Origin: Micromonospora sp. CB01531
Lineage (GTDB): Bacteria > Actinomycetota > Actinomycetes > Mycobacteriales > Micromonosporaceae
Assembly: GCF_001905095.1 (NCBI RefSeq)
Contig: NZ_LWLS01000063.1
Location: 78,161 to 142,160, forward strand
DNA: 64,000 bases
Direction of reading: 5' to 3'
Shown here: one piece after another, positions 55,240-64,000 of the stretch
How positions within the stretch are numbered: position 1 is the first letter of the stretch
How the letters are laid out: each line of letters starts with the position of its first letter
Made by a program: the position numbers and the translations under genes
Notes under the pieces: generated by a model
The model's input: the letters and a program-made list of their open reading frames with translations, nothing else
Databases searched by the model: none
What the model was told of the DNA's origin: nothing

Positions 55240-58200
55240 ATGCCAATAAAGAGACCGACGTTGGTCGGCGCCGCGCTCGCCGCCACCCTTGTCGTGGGCG
55301 GCGGCACCAGCGCGTACGGCCAGCCGCCGGCGCCCGTAGCCGGGGTCACCGGCGTACCGGCGTCGGCAGCACCCGCCAAGCACGTCACCCTCGTCACCGG
55401 TGACGTGGTCACGGTGACCAACGTGGATGGCAAGCCGGCGGTCACGGTGAACCCGCACAGCCCGGACAGCCTCTTCCGCAGCTACTCGGTCGGCACCGAC
55501 GTGTACGTGGTGCCGCTGGCGGTTCAGCCGTTCCTCGCGTCCGGCCAGGTGGACCAACGGTTGTTCAACGTCACCGGTCTGATCGCGCAGGGCTACGACG
55601 ACGCGAACAGCGCGACGATCCCCCTGATCGTGCGATACCCCAAGCAGGCGGCGGCCAGCAGGGCGGTAGCGCCCGCCACCCCGGCCGGCAGCCGTGTGAC
55701 GCGGAACCTGCCCAGTGTGCGGGGTGCCGCCGTCACCGCCGACAAGAAGCAGGCCGCCACGTTCTGGGAGGCCGTCGATGACGACACCGCCAAGGGTCGC
55801 ACCCCCAAGGCGAAGCTCTCCGGTGGCATCGAGCGCATCTGGCTAGACGGGAAGGTGCATGCCCTGCTCGACGCGAGCGTGCCGCAGATCGGCGCGCCCG
55901 ACGCCTGGGCTGCCGGGTACGACGGCACGGGCGTGAAGGTCGCCGTGCTGGACACCGGAGTGGATCCGAACCACCCCGACCTCGTCGGGCAGATCGCCGA
56001 CACCCGAAGCTTCGTGCCGGGCCAGACCGTTCAGGACGGGCACGGGCACGGCACCCACGTCGCCGCCACGATCGCCGGCACGGGCGCGGCGTCCGGCGGC
56101 AAGTACCGCGGTGTCGCGCCCGGCGCCAAGCTCCTGGTGGGCAAGGTGCTGTCCAACGAAGGCAGCGGCGGCGAGTCGGAGATCATCGCCGGGATGGACT
56201 GGGCGGCCCACTCGGGCGCGAAGGTCGTGTCGATGAGCCTGGGCGGCACGGCCCAGGACGGGTCCGACCCGATGGCCGAGGCGGTGAACCAGCTGACGGC
56301 CGAGACCGGCGCCCTGTTCACCATCGCTGCCGGCAACTCCGGGCCGGACGCGACCACGGTCGGCTCGCCCGGCATCGCCGCGGCGGCCCTGACCGTCGGC
56401 GCAGTGGACGACACCGATGCGGTCACCTACTTCTCCAGCCGTGGCCCGTTGGCCGACGGACGTCTCAAGCCGGAGATCACCGCGCCGGGCTGGCAGATCG
56501 TCGCGGCCCGGGCGGCTGGCACCAGCATGGGCACGCCGGTGGACGACCACTACACCTCCGCCAGCGGCACCTCCATGGCTACGCCGCACGTGGCCGGCGC
56601 CGCCGCGATCCTGGCCCAGCGGCACCCTGACTGGACTCCGGAGCGGTTGAAGAACCAGCTGGTCAGCACGGCGAAGACCACGCCGGACACGTCGGTGTAC
56701 GCCCAGGGAGCCGGCCGGACCGACGTGAGCCGCGCGGTACGGCAGCCGGTTTCCGGGCCGGGCGTCGTCGACTTCGGCAACCAGGAGTGGGACTCGACCG
56801 GCCAGGTCGTCAAGCCGATCACCTACGTCAACGACGGCGACCAGGCGGTCACCCTCGCGCTGACGGTGAAGGCCGCCGGCGGCGACCTGCCGGCGGGGGC
56901 GCTGGCGCTGGGCGCCGACACGGTGACCGTGCCCGCCCACGGCACCGCCGACGTGAACGTGACGCTCGACCCCGGCACGGCGGCGTCCGGAGCGTACGGC
57001 GCCCACGTCACCGCCGCCTCCGCCGACGGCGGGACGGTCGTGGCCACGGCGGTCGCATTCGTCAAGGATGTCGAGCGCTTCAATCTCAGCGTCAAGCTGG
57101 TGGACCTGGACGGCAAGGCGCCGGCCTCGACCTACAGCGCGGTGTGGGTCTTCGATCTCAACACGGCTCGGCCCGCCGATGTGTACTTCATCCTCGGCGG
57201 CGAGGGTACCGTGGACCTGCGGCTGCCGCGCGGCCAGTACGCCTTCGCGTCGGCGACGTACCGCTTCACCCCCGACTACAGCCAGGTACGGGATTACGTC
57301 TACGGCGCGGAATCGGGGGTTCACCTCGATTCCGACCGAACCATCACCTTCGACGGACGCAAGGCCGACCTGGTCGCCGTCGAGACGCCCAAGCCGAGCC
57401 AGCCCAAGCGAACCCTCATGGGGCTGACGCTGCTGAAGGACGACCGGTCGCTCAACTACGGGCTTCAGGACGGTGTTGCCGGCTACACGAGGATGCATGC
57501 CATCCCGTCACAGCTCAAGAAGGAGAACCTGGCGCACCGGCTGAGCTGGTCGCTGACCGCGCCGGAGCTGGCGGCGCAGATCGTCAGTCCCGGAGCCTTC
57601 CCGATCGCACCGGAGTACGTCGACGGCTGGATCGGCTCGGCGCGCCTCGACGGCACGCACGTGCTGCACGTCGTGAACGCCGGCATCGGACGGCCGCAGG
57701 ACTATGCGGGCAGGGCGGCGAAGGGCAAGCTGGCTCTGGTGCGGCGCAGCGACGACCTGAATTCCGGAGCGCAGATCACCAATGCGGCGGCAGCCGGCGC
57801 CAGCGCGATCATCATCTACAACGACGCGCCCGACCGCTGGGGCATCAGCAGCTACGCGCGGACGGCAACCCCGATCCCGGCCATGACTCTCGCGGGTGAC
57901 CAGGGTGCGCGGCTGGCCGACCGGGCCGCCCGCGGAGACGTGATGATCCAGCTCAAGGGAACCGCGGTCAGCCCTTACACCTACGAGGTGCTCAAGTACC
58001 AGGAGGGCATCCTGCCCGACCAGAGCTACCAGGTCAGCGCCAGCGAGCTGGCCACCGTGGATGCCGCCTTCCACGCCTCGACGCCCAACACCGAAGGCGG
58101 GTACGGCAGGTTCCTCATCGGGCCGCAGCAGAACTTCCTGGTCATGACCTTTGCCCGGATGACCCTGCCCCGGTCCGTCACGGAGTACGTCACCGCCGGC

Positions 58201-58995
58201 GCGCCGACGCTGGAGCTCATGTCGCCGACCCCGGTGTGGGAGGCGCTGCCCGCGTACCAGCAGACCAGCCTGACCGTGCTGAAGCCGGGCCAGCGGGCGA
58301 CCCGGACCTGGAACAAGGCGGTGGTCCGGTCGGCGATCACGGCCAACCATCCCGGCGGTGCCGTCCGGGACCGCAATGTCGGGGTGGTGCTCCCGGTGGG
58401 GCTCCTCGACGAGGCGACCGGCCAGCTGTTCGGGTACCGCCACAACGCCGACAAGGAACTGACCACCGTGTACCGCGACGGCAAGGCGCTGGGGTCGGCG
58501 CCCTCCGCGCAGGTGGCCTTCCCGATGACGCCCGAACGGGCTCAGTACCGGGTGGTGACGGACGTACAGCGGAACCAGCCCGCGTGGACGACCTCCACCA
58601 AGCTCAACACCGCCTGGACGTTCCACTCCGCGTACGACGGCGACCACGAACAGACGACGGGGCTGCCGGTGATCTCGATCGACTACGGCCTGAACGTCGA
58701 CCTGAACAACAGTGTGCAGGCCCAGTCGGCGGTCGACGTCCACCTCGGCTTCCGCTACCCCCAGGGCGTGGACGGGCTGCGGATCGCCGAGACGAAGATG
58801 TGGCTCTCCTACGACGACGGCGCCACCTGGCAGCAGGCGGCGGTCACCGCCACCGGCGACACCGCCGCCACGGGCACCATCAAGAACCCGGCACTGCGCG
58901 ACACCAACGGTTTCGTCACCCTGCGGGTACAGGCCACCGACGCTGACGGCAACGCCGTCGAGCAGACCGTGACCCGCGCCTACCAACTGCGATAA
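55240..58995 (+). CDS. secreted subtilisin-like serine protease (S8) with PA domain
   Basis: This 1251-residue protease has a signal peptide (LVGAALAATLVVGGGTSAYG), a pro-region to about residue 215, then the peptidase S8 domain with Asp238 (VAVLDTGVDPNHPDL), His273 (GHGHGTHVAATIAG) and Ser445 (SGTSMATPHVAGAAA); the oxyanion Asn is in AAGNSGPDA. A PA-like insert (ITNAAAAGASAIIIYND) and long beta-rich modules follow the catalytic domain. AAGGAGG precedes ATG 55240 by nine bases. It probably degrades extracellular protein; it is divergent from regulator A. Confidence 0.95.
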   Translation: MPIKRPTLVGAALAATLVVGGGTSAYGQPPAPVAGVTGVPASAAPAKHVTLVTGDVVTVTNVDGKPAVTVNPHSPDSLFRSYSVGTDVYVVPLAVQPFLASGQVDQRLFNVTGLIAQGYDDANSATIPLIVRYPKQAAASRAVAPATPAGSRVTRNLPSVRGAAVTADKKQAATFWEAVDDDTAKGRTPKAKLSGGIERIWLDGKVHALLDASVPQIGAPDAWAAGYDGTGVKVAVLDTGVDPNHPDLVGQIADTRSFVPGQTVQDGHGHGTHVAATIAGTGAASGGKYRGVAPGAKLLVGKVLSNEGSGGESEIIAGMDWAAHSGAKVVSMSLGGTAQDGSDPMAEAVNQLTAETGALFTIAAGNSGPDATTVGSPGIAAAALTVGAVDDTDAVTYFSSRGPLADGRLKPEITAPGWQIVAARAAGTSMGTPVDDHYTSASGTSMATPHVAGAAAILAQRHPDWTPERLKNQLVSTAKTTPDTSVYAQGAGRTDVSRAVRQPVSGPGVVDFGNQEWDSTGQVVKPITYVNDGDQAVTLALTVKAAGGDLPAGALALGADTVTVPAHGTADVNVTLDPGTAASGAYGAHVTAASADGGTVVATAVAFVKDVERFNLSVKLVDLDGKAPASTYSAVWVFDLNTARPADVYFILGGEGTVDLRLPRGQYAFASATYRFTPDYSQVRDYVYGAESGVHLDSDRTITFDGRKADLVAVETPKPSQPKRTLMGLTLLKDDRSLNYGLQDGVAGYTRMHAIPSQLKKENLAHRLSWSLTAPELAAQIVSPGAFPIAPEYVDGWIGSARLDGTHVLHVVNAGIGRPQDYAGRAAKGKLALVRRSDDLNSGAQITNAAAAGASAIIIYNDAPDRWGISSYARTATPIPAMTLAGDQGARLADRAARGDVMIQLKGTAVSPYTYEVLKYQEGILPDQSYQVSASELATVDAAFHASTPNTEGGYGRFLIGPQQNFLVMTFARMTLPRSVTEYVTAGAPTLELMSPTPVWEALPAYQQTSLTVLKPGQRATRTWNKAVVRSAITANHPGGAVRDRNVGVVLPVGLLDEATGQLFGYRHNADKELTTVYRDGKALGSAPSAQVAFPMTPERAQYRVVTDVQRNQPAWTTSTKLNTAWTFHSAYDGDHEQTTGLPVISIDYGLNVDLNNSVQAQSAVDVHLGFRYPQGVDGLRIAETKMWLSYDDGATWQQAAVTATGDTAATGTIKNPALRDTNGFVTLRVQATDADGNAVEQTVTRAYQLR

Positions 58996-59015
58996 CCCCA
59001 CCCGCACCTCGAGGA

Positions 59016-59048
59016 TCGCCCCCCGCCCGCGTCGCGGACGGGGGGCGA
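59016..59048. terminator. hairpin between subtilase and regulator B
   Basis: TCGCCCCCCG (59016-59025) pairs with CGGGGGGCGA (59039-59048). After one mismatch, four inner pairs close a GTC loop. It separates two convergent genes. Confidence 0.75.
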
Positions 59049-59065
59049 CCCGCTCCGCACGACCG

Positions 59066-60016
59066 TCAGGAAGGAATCAGTCCCGACCGGGCGGCGTACC
59101 ACGCCAGTTGCATCCGGCTGTCGGTCCCGGCCAGCTTCATCAGCCGTTGGATCCGGCGCTGCACCGTACGTTCGCTCGTCCCGAGCCGGCTGGCCACCGT
59201 CTTGTCCGGCATGCCGGAGAGCAGGTAGGTCAGCAACGCGACGTCAACGTCGTCCCAGGCCGGCATCCCCTCGGTGACACCCGCGGCGGTGGGCCGCAAC
59301 GGCGTGGCGGTCTGCCAGACGCGCTCAAAGAGCGCCACCAGCAGGCGCACCAGCGCCTGCCCCCGGACCAGGAGGAACCCGGGGTGGATGCTGGTCTGGT
59401 CGGGCAGCATCGGCAACAGCACCGCCGCGCGGTCCACGATGATCATCTTGCTGGGCAGTTCGGCGGCGATCCTGATCTCGTAGCCGTGCTTGAGGAACCT
59501 GCTGATCTCGTCAGGAGTCCGCGGATCGTCGAGGGCGGCACGCTCGTACACGTAGCGGTAGCTCGGCACCTCGACAGAGACGTCGAGCTCGCCGTCCAGC
59601 ACGTAGGGCGGCCGAAAGAACGCCAACACCTCCCGTTGGGCGCCCCGCTCCATGTTGTCGATCCAAGTCGCGAGCTGTTCCGGAGTGGTGAGCGCCTCCA
59701 CCTCGCCGACAGCAGCGGCCGCCCCCGTCTGGTACACCTCCACCAGTTGGGCCAGCCTTCCCTGGACCTGCTGCAGCGCGGTCTGCCGTTGCACGATCAG
59801 GGCGCCGAGCCCGACGTCCGGCGGTACGACCGTGTGCAGTTCGCCGTCGTCGCGGGTCACCAGGCCGAGCGCGACCAGCCGCGCCAGCACAGACGCCGCA
59901 GCCGGTGCCGGCAGCCCGAGCGCCTCCGTCACCTCGACAGGCGTCGCCCGGCGTCGCCGCAGCAGCTCGACGTAGACGGCCTCATCCTGCTCGCCGATAC
60001 CCAGCTCGTGCAGCAT
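59066..60016 (-). CDS. regulator with N-terminal winged helix and C-terminal LuxR HTH (paralogue B)
   Basis: This 316-residue paralogue of regulator A has LHELGIGEQDEAVYVELLRR at the N-terminus, then VTEALGLPAPAAASVLARLVALGLVTRD. A middle domain contains VLLPMLPDQTSIHPGFLLVRG. The C-terminal LuxR domain reads LLTYLLSGMPDKTVASRLGT ... RTVQRRIQRLMKL. It is divergent from the amidohydrolase gene across 189 bp. The shared architecture and placement beside an unrelated hydrolase suggest both are local repressors or activators. Confidence 0.88.
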   Translation of the reverse strand: MLHELGIGEQDEAVYVELLRRRRATPVEVTEALGLPAPAAASVLARLVALGLVTRDDGELHTVVPPDVGLGALIVQRQTALQQVQGRLAQLVEVYQTGAAAAVGEVEALTTPEQLATWIDNMERGAQREVLAFFRPPYVLDGELDVSVEVPSYRYVYERAALDDPRTPDEISRFLKHGYEIRIAAELPSKMIIVDRAAVLLPMLPDQTSIHPGFLLVRGQALVRLLVALFERVWQTATPLRPTAAGVTEGMPAWDDVDVALLTYLLSGMPDKTVASRLGTSERTVQRRIQRLMKLAGTDSRMQLAWYAARSGLIPS

Positions 60017-60205
60017 TCGTCACCCGTTCCAACCCCTCGTTGCGGCACTGCCCGGGGACACTATGCCGCACACCAACGGCTGGGGGCAGCAGCGGGAAAG
60101 CGTCATCCCCACTGGTCGGGAACCGGCTCGACACATAGCGCTTCCATCTTCTCTCCTCCGTTCCTACAGTGGTGGATCACCGCCCCTCGAGACCGTGAGA
60201 GTCAC

Positions 60206-61774
60206 ATGAGCATCCGCGTGTATCGCAACGCCGCCATCCACACGGGAGACCGCGCCAACCCCTTGGCCGAGGCCATGGCCGTGGACCGCGGTCGCCTGCT
60301 GGCCGTCGGCCGGGAGGCGGAGGTGCGGGCGGCCGCGGGCCACGGGGTGGAGCTGATCGATCTGGAGGGCGCCGCGGTGCTGCCCGGGCTCTACGACGCC
60401 CACATCCACACCGCGCAGTACGCGCAGAGCCTGGGTGCCGTGGACCTGCGCGAGGTGCGCTCCCTGGACGACGCTCTCGCCATGGTGGCCGCGCACGCAT
60501 CGCGGCTGCGACCGGGAGCCTGGCTGTTCGGCGGACGCTGGAACAGCAACACCTGGGATCCGCCGGCGCAGCCGGACCGGTACGCGTTGGACTCGGTCTG
60601 TCCCGTACTGCCGGTCGCGTTGCCCAACGCGGACGGCCACACGGTATGGGCCAACTCTGCGGCCCTGCGGCTGGCCGGCATCGACGCGAGCACGCCCGAC
60701 CCGGTGGGCGGCGAGATCGTCAGGGACGCGAGCGGAGAGCCAACCGGCATCCTGCGCGAGGCGGCCTCGTACCCGCTGCGCGACCTGATGGTCTCCCCCG
60801 ACCTGCGTGACCTGCTGCACGCCGCGCAGGACGAGCTGCTCGCGCTCGGCCTGACCAGCGTGCACGACATCGACGGTGAGGACTGCCGGACCGCCTACCT
60901 GGCGATGCGCGACGCCGGCGAGCTGAAGCTACGCGTCCACAAGGCGATCCCGATGGTCCACCTGGAGGCGGCCATTGCCGAGGGCCGCCGCACCGGGCAG
61001 GGCGACGACTGGTTCCGCACCGGGCCCGTGAAGATCTTCGGCGACGGCGCGCTCGGCTCGCACACCTGCCACATGAGCAGGTCCTTCGCCGGCGAGCAGG
61101 GCAACGTGGGCATCGCGGTCACCCCGTACGAGGAGCTGGTCAGGCTGTTCGCCAGGGCCGCGGGAGCTGGCATCGCGGTGGCCACGCACGCCATCGGCGA
61201 CCAGGCCAACCGCCTGGTCATCGACGCCTACGAGGCCGTCGGCGGTACGCCAGGGCTGCGGCACCGCATCGAGCACGCGCAGCACCTGCGGCCCGCCGAC
61301 CTGGCCAGGATGGCCAGGCTGGGCATCGTCGCATCAATGCAGCCGGTGCACTGCACCAGCGACATCGATCTGGTCGACTCCCTGCTGGCCGGCCACGAGC
61401 TGGCCTCCTACGCGTGGCGTGGGATGCTGGACGCCGGCGTCGCCCTGGCCTTCGGTTCCGACGCCCCGGTCGAGCACCCCAACCCGTTCGCCGCGCTGTA
61501 CTCCGCGGTGACCCGTGCCCGCCACGACGGAACTCCGGCCGGTGGCTGGCAGCCTGAGCAGCGGCTGAGCATGGCCGAGGCCGTCACCGCCCACACCCTG
61601 GGCGCGGCCCACGCCGCCGGCGAGGCGGACCGCAAGGGCGTCCTCGCGCCCGGCAAGCTCGCCGACTTCATCGCCGTGGACACCGACCCCTACCAGGAGT
61701 CGCCGGACGCGGTGCTCCGCACCAAGGTCATGACGACCGTCGTCAGCGGCGAGATCCGCTGGCAGCAAACCTGA
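60206..61774 (+). CDS. YtcJ-like metal-dependent amidohydrolase
   Basis: This 522-residue protein of the amidohydrolase_3 family has the N-terminal composite beta domain, the metal motif LPGLYDAHIHTAQ, a carboxylated-lysine candidate in GPVKIFGDGALGSHTCHMS, His ligands in VATHAIGDQANR and HRIEHAQHL, and the final Asp in VALAFGSDAPVEHPNP. It likely hydrolyses an exocyclic amide; substrate unknown. ATG 60206 lacks a strong ribosome-binding site. It is the only gene apparently controlled by regulator B. Confidence 0.92.
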   Translation: MSIRVYRNAAIHTGDRANPLAEAMAVDRGRLLAVGREAEVRAAAGHGVELIDLEGAAVLPGLYDAHIHTAQYAQSLGAVDLREVRSLDDALAMVAAHASRLRPGAWLFGGRWNSNTWDPPAQPDRYALDSVCPVLPVALPNADGHTVWANSAALRLAGIDASTPDPVGGEIVRDASGEPTGILREAASYPLRDLMVSPDLRDLLHAAQDELLALGLTSVHDIDGEDCRTAYLAMRDAGELKLRVHKAIPMVHLEAAIAEGRRTGQGDDWFRTGPVKIFGDGALGSHTCHMSRSFAGEQGNVGIAVTPYEELVRLFARAAGAGIAVATHAIGDQANRLVIDAYEAVGGTPGLRHRIEHAQHLRPADLARMARLGIVASMQPVHCTSDIDLVDSLLAGHELASYAWRGMLDAGVALAFGSDAPVEHPNPFAALYSAVTRARHDGTPAGGWQPEQRLSMAEAVTAHTLGAAHAAGEADRKGVLAPGKLADFIAVDTDPYQESPDAVLRTKVMTTVVSGEIRWQQT

Positions 61775-61931
61775 GGGGCACCCGCGTTGCACGCCCGAAC
61801 CGTCGCCGCCGAACAGCCGGATGCAAGGGCAGGCCGCACGCCCGCACACAAGAGCCGACCGCAGCGCCGACCGCATCCCCCCGGCATGCGACACCGGGCC
61901 TGGCCGCGTCGAGGCAGGTCCCGACTCCGGT

Positions 61932-62638
61932 CTACCGTTCCTGCTCGGATTCTGACTGGGCCACTCGGCGAGCGACCCGCCACAGGAACACCGCCAGCAG
62001 TAGCATCCACACGATGAACAGGCCGACACCGAAAAGGGAAGAGTTGCCTTCGACGGTCCGGCCGAGCACGCTGAAGATCGCGCCCAGGGCGAACACCCCA
62101 GCCGCGACGAGCCCGCCGACGCCGAGCCACTTCGGCAGCAGCCCGGTGCGAAGTGCGCTGAGGGAAGCCGTGGCGGTGAGCGCGGTGATGCTCCACACGA
62201 TCGGGGTGCGTCCTTGTAGCTGGTTGAGTGCCAGCACTGCTGACAGGTCGCCCGCGTCGGCCGCGCCGACGAGGGCGGTCTCGGCGGCCTGGGACACGAA
62301 CCCGAGCGTGACGAGCACCGTGCCGCTGATCGCGATCGCGTGGCAAGCGTGTCCTGACCAGCGCTACGTATGACCGCGGCCAAGGCCGCGACGAACGCGA
62401 TCGCCGCCAGCAACGCCACGCCGACAGCGACCTCGCTGGCCACCAGTGCCGACCGGTGCGCCACGTTGAACGCGGCGACGGCGGCGGGAGTGTCCCCGTC
62501 GGGGCCGAGCCCTTGCAGCAGCCGATGGACCACGTAGAACACGTCGAAGCCGAGCGCCCCGAGGGCTGCCGTACGCAGCGCGCGAGGACCGGTGACACCG
62601 ATAGCAATGCCGGACGAGGAAGCGAATACGATGGACAT
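61932..62638 (-). pseudogene. membrane protein with internal frameshift
   Basis: The N-terminal part (62638 to about 62340: LRTAALGALGFDVFYVVHRL ... AAVIRSAGQDTLA) and the C-terminal part (about 62345 to 61932: ISGTVLVTLGFVSQAAETAL ... WVWMLLLAVFLWR-like end) lie in different frames but form one six-helix membrane protein resembling DUF4386-type proteins. The break is near 62340. Sequencing error and genuine decay cannot be told apart here. Confidence 0.7.
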
Positions 62639-62704
62639 GCCTGCGATGCTGTCGCAATCGGGCGGCCGGGATCGTCCGCCGGCGGGAGACAGTCGCTCGC
62701 GCGG

Positions 62705-62850
62705 CTACTGCGGCGGCATACTCCGCTGAGCGTATCCACCCACGGTGACCAGGCCGGTCTCGTAGGCGAAGATGGACAGCTGGGCTCGCTCGGTCACGTA
62801 CCCCCGTTTTGACCATGGCCCGAACGACGTCGTTCCGGAGCACAGGGTGG
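62705..62850 (-). pseudogene. remnant of a LuxR/NarL-type regulator C-terminus
   Basis: On the minus strand the sequence reads RNDVVRAMVKTGVRDRA. After a 4-base duplication (GAGCGAGC) it continues in another frame with QLSIFAYETGLVTVGG to a stop at 62705. This matches the last helix and tail of LuxR-type DNA-binding domains (KTGVRDRAQL.xFAYETGLV). The upstream receiver and most of the helix-turn-helix are missing. The rest of 62639-63005 holds no recognisable gene. Confidence 0.5.
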
Positions 62851-63005
62851 TGGGCAAAGGACGCCACCACCACGACGGCGGCACGGACGAGACACCGCCC
62901 GACGCTCGCTACTTCGGGCGGAGTAGGCGGCAGTAGTACCGGCATGCGGCGGTTGCCTACCGCGGGCGGACGATGCCGTGTGCCCGCGTCGCAACGATCG
63001 GTGGC

Positions 63006-63983
63006 ATGCCAGAAACGCCGCTGTCCCCAACCGTCGCCGATGCCGTCCTGACCCCCGCAGCGGAGCACCTGCCGTTGCGCCGGGGCCCCCTGCTGGTCAC
63101 GTCGCTGCTGGCCGTGACGGCCGGTGCCCTGATCTACCTCGCTCCGCTGGCCGCAGTGTGGCGCACCGCGTGGCCGTACGCTCTGCTGTTTGCCGCGCTG
63201 GGCATAGCGCAGTTCGGTACGGTTGCCCGCGTGCTGGCCCGCCCGGCGTCGCGTCGGGTGGTGTTGGCTGCCGGCGCGGCGCTGGCCGTACTCGTCGTGT
63301 GGTTCCTGACCCGCCGCACGCCGGTCCTGCCTGGTCCCTCGCCGTGGATACCGGCGGACTCGGTGATCGGGTTCGTCGACTACCTCTGCGCGGGGCTGGA
63401 GGTCATCGGCGTTGCGGGATTCGGCATCGTGTGGGTACGGCGCGCGGTGGCCCTCTCCGGCGCCGATGCGCAGGCTCGGCGCCGGCCCCGGCTGCGCCGG
63501 GTGGCGGGGGCGGTCGCTGTCACGCCGGTGACGCTGGTCGTGCTCCTGGCCGCGTTCGTGGGGTTCAGCGGGGCCAGCGACGGGTTGGCGGGAGCGGGGT
63601 TCCCCGGCGACACCGTGCCTCCACGCCATTTGCCCGCCGGCAAGCGCAGCACAGTGGAGTACTGCCGGATCGACGGGGTCCCGCTGGCCATGGATATCTA
63701 CACCCCACCGGCCGGTGCTGCGACGCCCGGCCGGGGTGCCCCGGTGGCGATGTACATCCACGGCGGTGGCCTGGTACTCGGCGACCGGAAACTCTCCGGG
63801 CTGGGCGCGTCACTGTCCAGCCATCAGGCGGCGCTGTTCACGCCGCTGCGGGAACGGCTGAACGCCAACGGTTACCTCGTCGCCTCGATCGACTACCGGC
63901 TGACCCCCGCCGCCCCGTGGCCCGCCCCGCTCGATGATGCCAAATGTGCGGTCCGGTTCCTCCGGGCCCAGTGGCGTCCCTGA
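63006..63983 (+). CDS. membrane-fused alpha/beta hydrolase, truncated
   Basis: This 325-residue protein starts at ATG 63006. Four to five hydrophobic helices (LLVTSLLAVTAGALIYLAPL, ALLFAALGIAQFGTVARVLA, VVLAAGAALAVLVVWFL, VTLVVLLAAFVGFSG) are followed by a hormone-sensitive-lipase-like hydrolase domain with the oxyanion motif MYIHGGGLVLGD and IDYRLTPAAPWPAPLDDAKCAVRFL. It stops at AQWRP, just before the region where the GxSxG nucleophile should lie. The catalytic Ser, Asp and His are therefore missing. The right window edge is 17 bases away. Confidence 0.75.
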   Translation: MPETPLSPTVADAVLTPAAEHLPLRRGPLLVTSLLAVTAGALIYLAPLAAVWRTAWPYALLFAALGIAQFGTVARVLARPASRRVVLAAGAALAVLVVWFLTRRTPVLPGPSPWIPADSVIGFVDYLCAGLEVIGVAGFGIVWVRRAVALSGADAQARRRPRLRRVAGAVAVTPVTLVVLLAAFVGFSGASDGLAGAGFPGDTVPPRHLPAGKRSTVEYCRIDGVPLAMDIYTPPAGAATPGRGAPVAMYIHGGGLVLGDRKLSGLGASLSSHQAALFTPLRERLNANGYLVASIDYRLTPAAPWPAPLDDAKCAVRFLRAQWRP

Positions 63984-64000
63984 TAGTGGTGTAACGCGGT

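Overview
The window is very GC-rich, densely coding DNA with many GTG starts, ATGA/GTGA stop-start overlaps, leaderless-looking promoters and strong GC hairpins at gene ends. With an actinobacterial [NiFe]-hydrogenase maturation set, F420-type oxidoreductases, a LAL regulator and actinobacterial lipoproteins, it looks like a chromosomal segment of an actinomycete. A Micromonosporaceae-like organism is my best guess, but the sequence alone does not prove it. No rRNA, tRNA, CRISPR array or complete mobile element was seen.

Region 1 (2-7943) is the maturation half of a [NiFe]-hydrogenase locus. A DUF5947-like zinc-ribbon protein (cut by the left edge), two very small proteins, hypC, hypD and hypE run rightwards. 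They meet hypF across a perfect hairpin. Behind hypF on the minus strand is a cluster PadR - SIS protein 2 - HypC-like protein - [80-bp repeat x2] - SIS protein 1 - hypF. The two sugar-isomerase-like SIS proteins have lost complementary active-site residues, and I consider this the most interesting system here. The hydrogenase structural genes must lie left of the window.

Region 2 (8043-22341) is mixed housekeeping and accessory content: an L,D-transpeptidase lipoprotein facing a D,D-carboxypeptidase (cell wall), a hotdog thioesterase, a PPC-domain protein, a frameshifted membrane hydrolase, an unusual Nramp-type transporter, a channel-like membrane protein, an ArsR/VOC pair with a readable promoter-operator, a frameshifted zinc alcohol dehydrogenase, and a divergent EamA exporter/LysR pair.

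Region 3 (22344-35787) is a respiratory block. A nine-gene leftward operon (ctaC, ctaD, ctaE, small membrane protein, ctaG-like, cytochrome c, qcrC, qcrA, qcrB; most junctions overlap) encodes a cytochrome bc1 complex and a caa3-type oxidase. A divergent five-gene operon (ccmC, ccmE, ccmF, ccmG, ccmH/I) encodes System I-like cytochrome c maturation without ccmA/ccmB. Together they should build, haem-load and assemble one quinol-to-oxygen electron path.

Region 4 (35802-50281) holds glycerol kinase, an erythromycin-esterase homologue, an epoxide-hydrolase-type enzyme, a polysaccharide-deacetylase-like lipoprotein lacking the usual aspartates, three consecutive lipoproteins, a large LAL regulator, and a LysR gene divergent from a beta-hydroxyacid dehydrogenase/RidA pair.

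Region 5 (50309-64000) contains an F420-type LLM enzyme, a secreted zinc metallopeptidase, a 1251-residue secreted subtilase and an amidohydrolase. The last two each lie opposite a paralogous regulator of the same rare architecture (N-terminal winged helix plus C-terminal LuxR helix-turn-helix). The right end is decayed: a frameshifted membrane protein, a LuxR remnant and an alpha/beta-hydrolase cut off before its nucleophile motif. Four frameshifts in three genes could be real decay or sequencing error.
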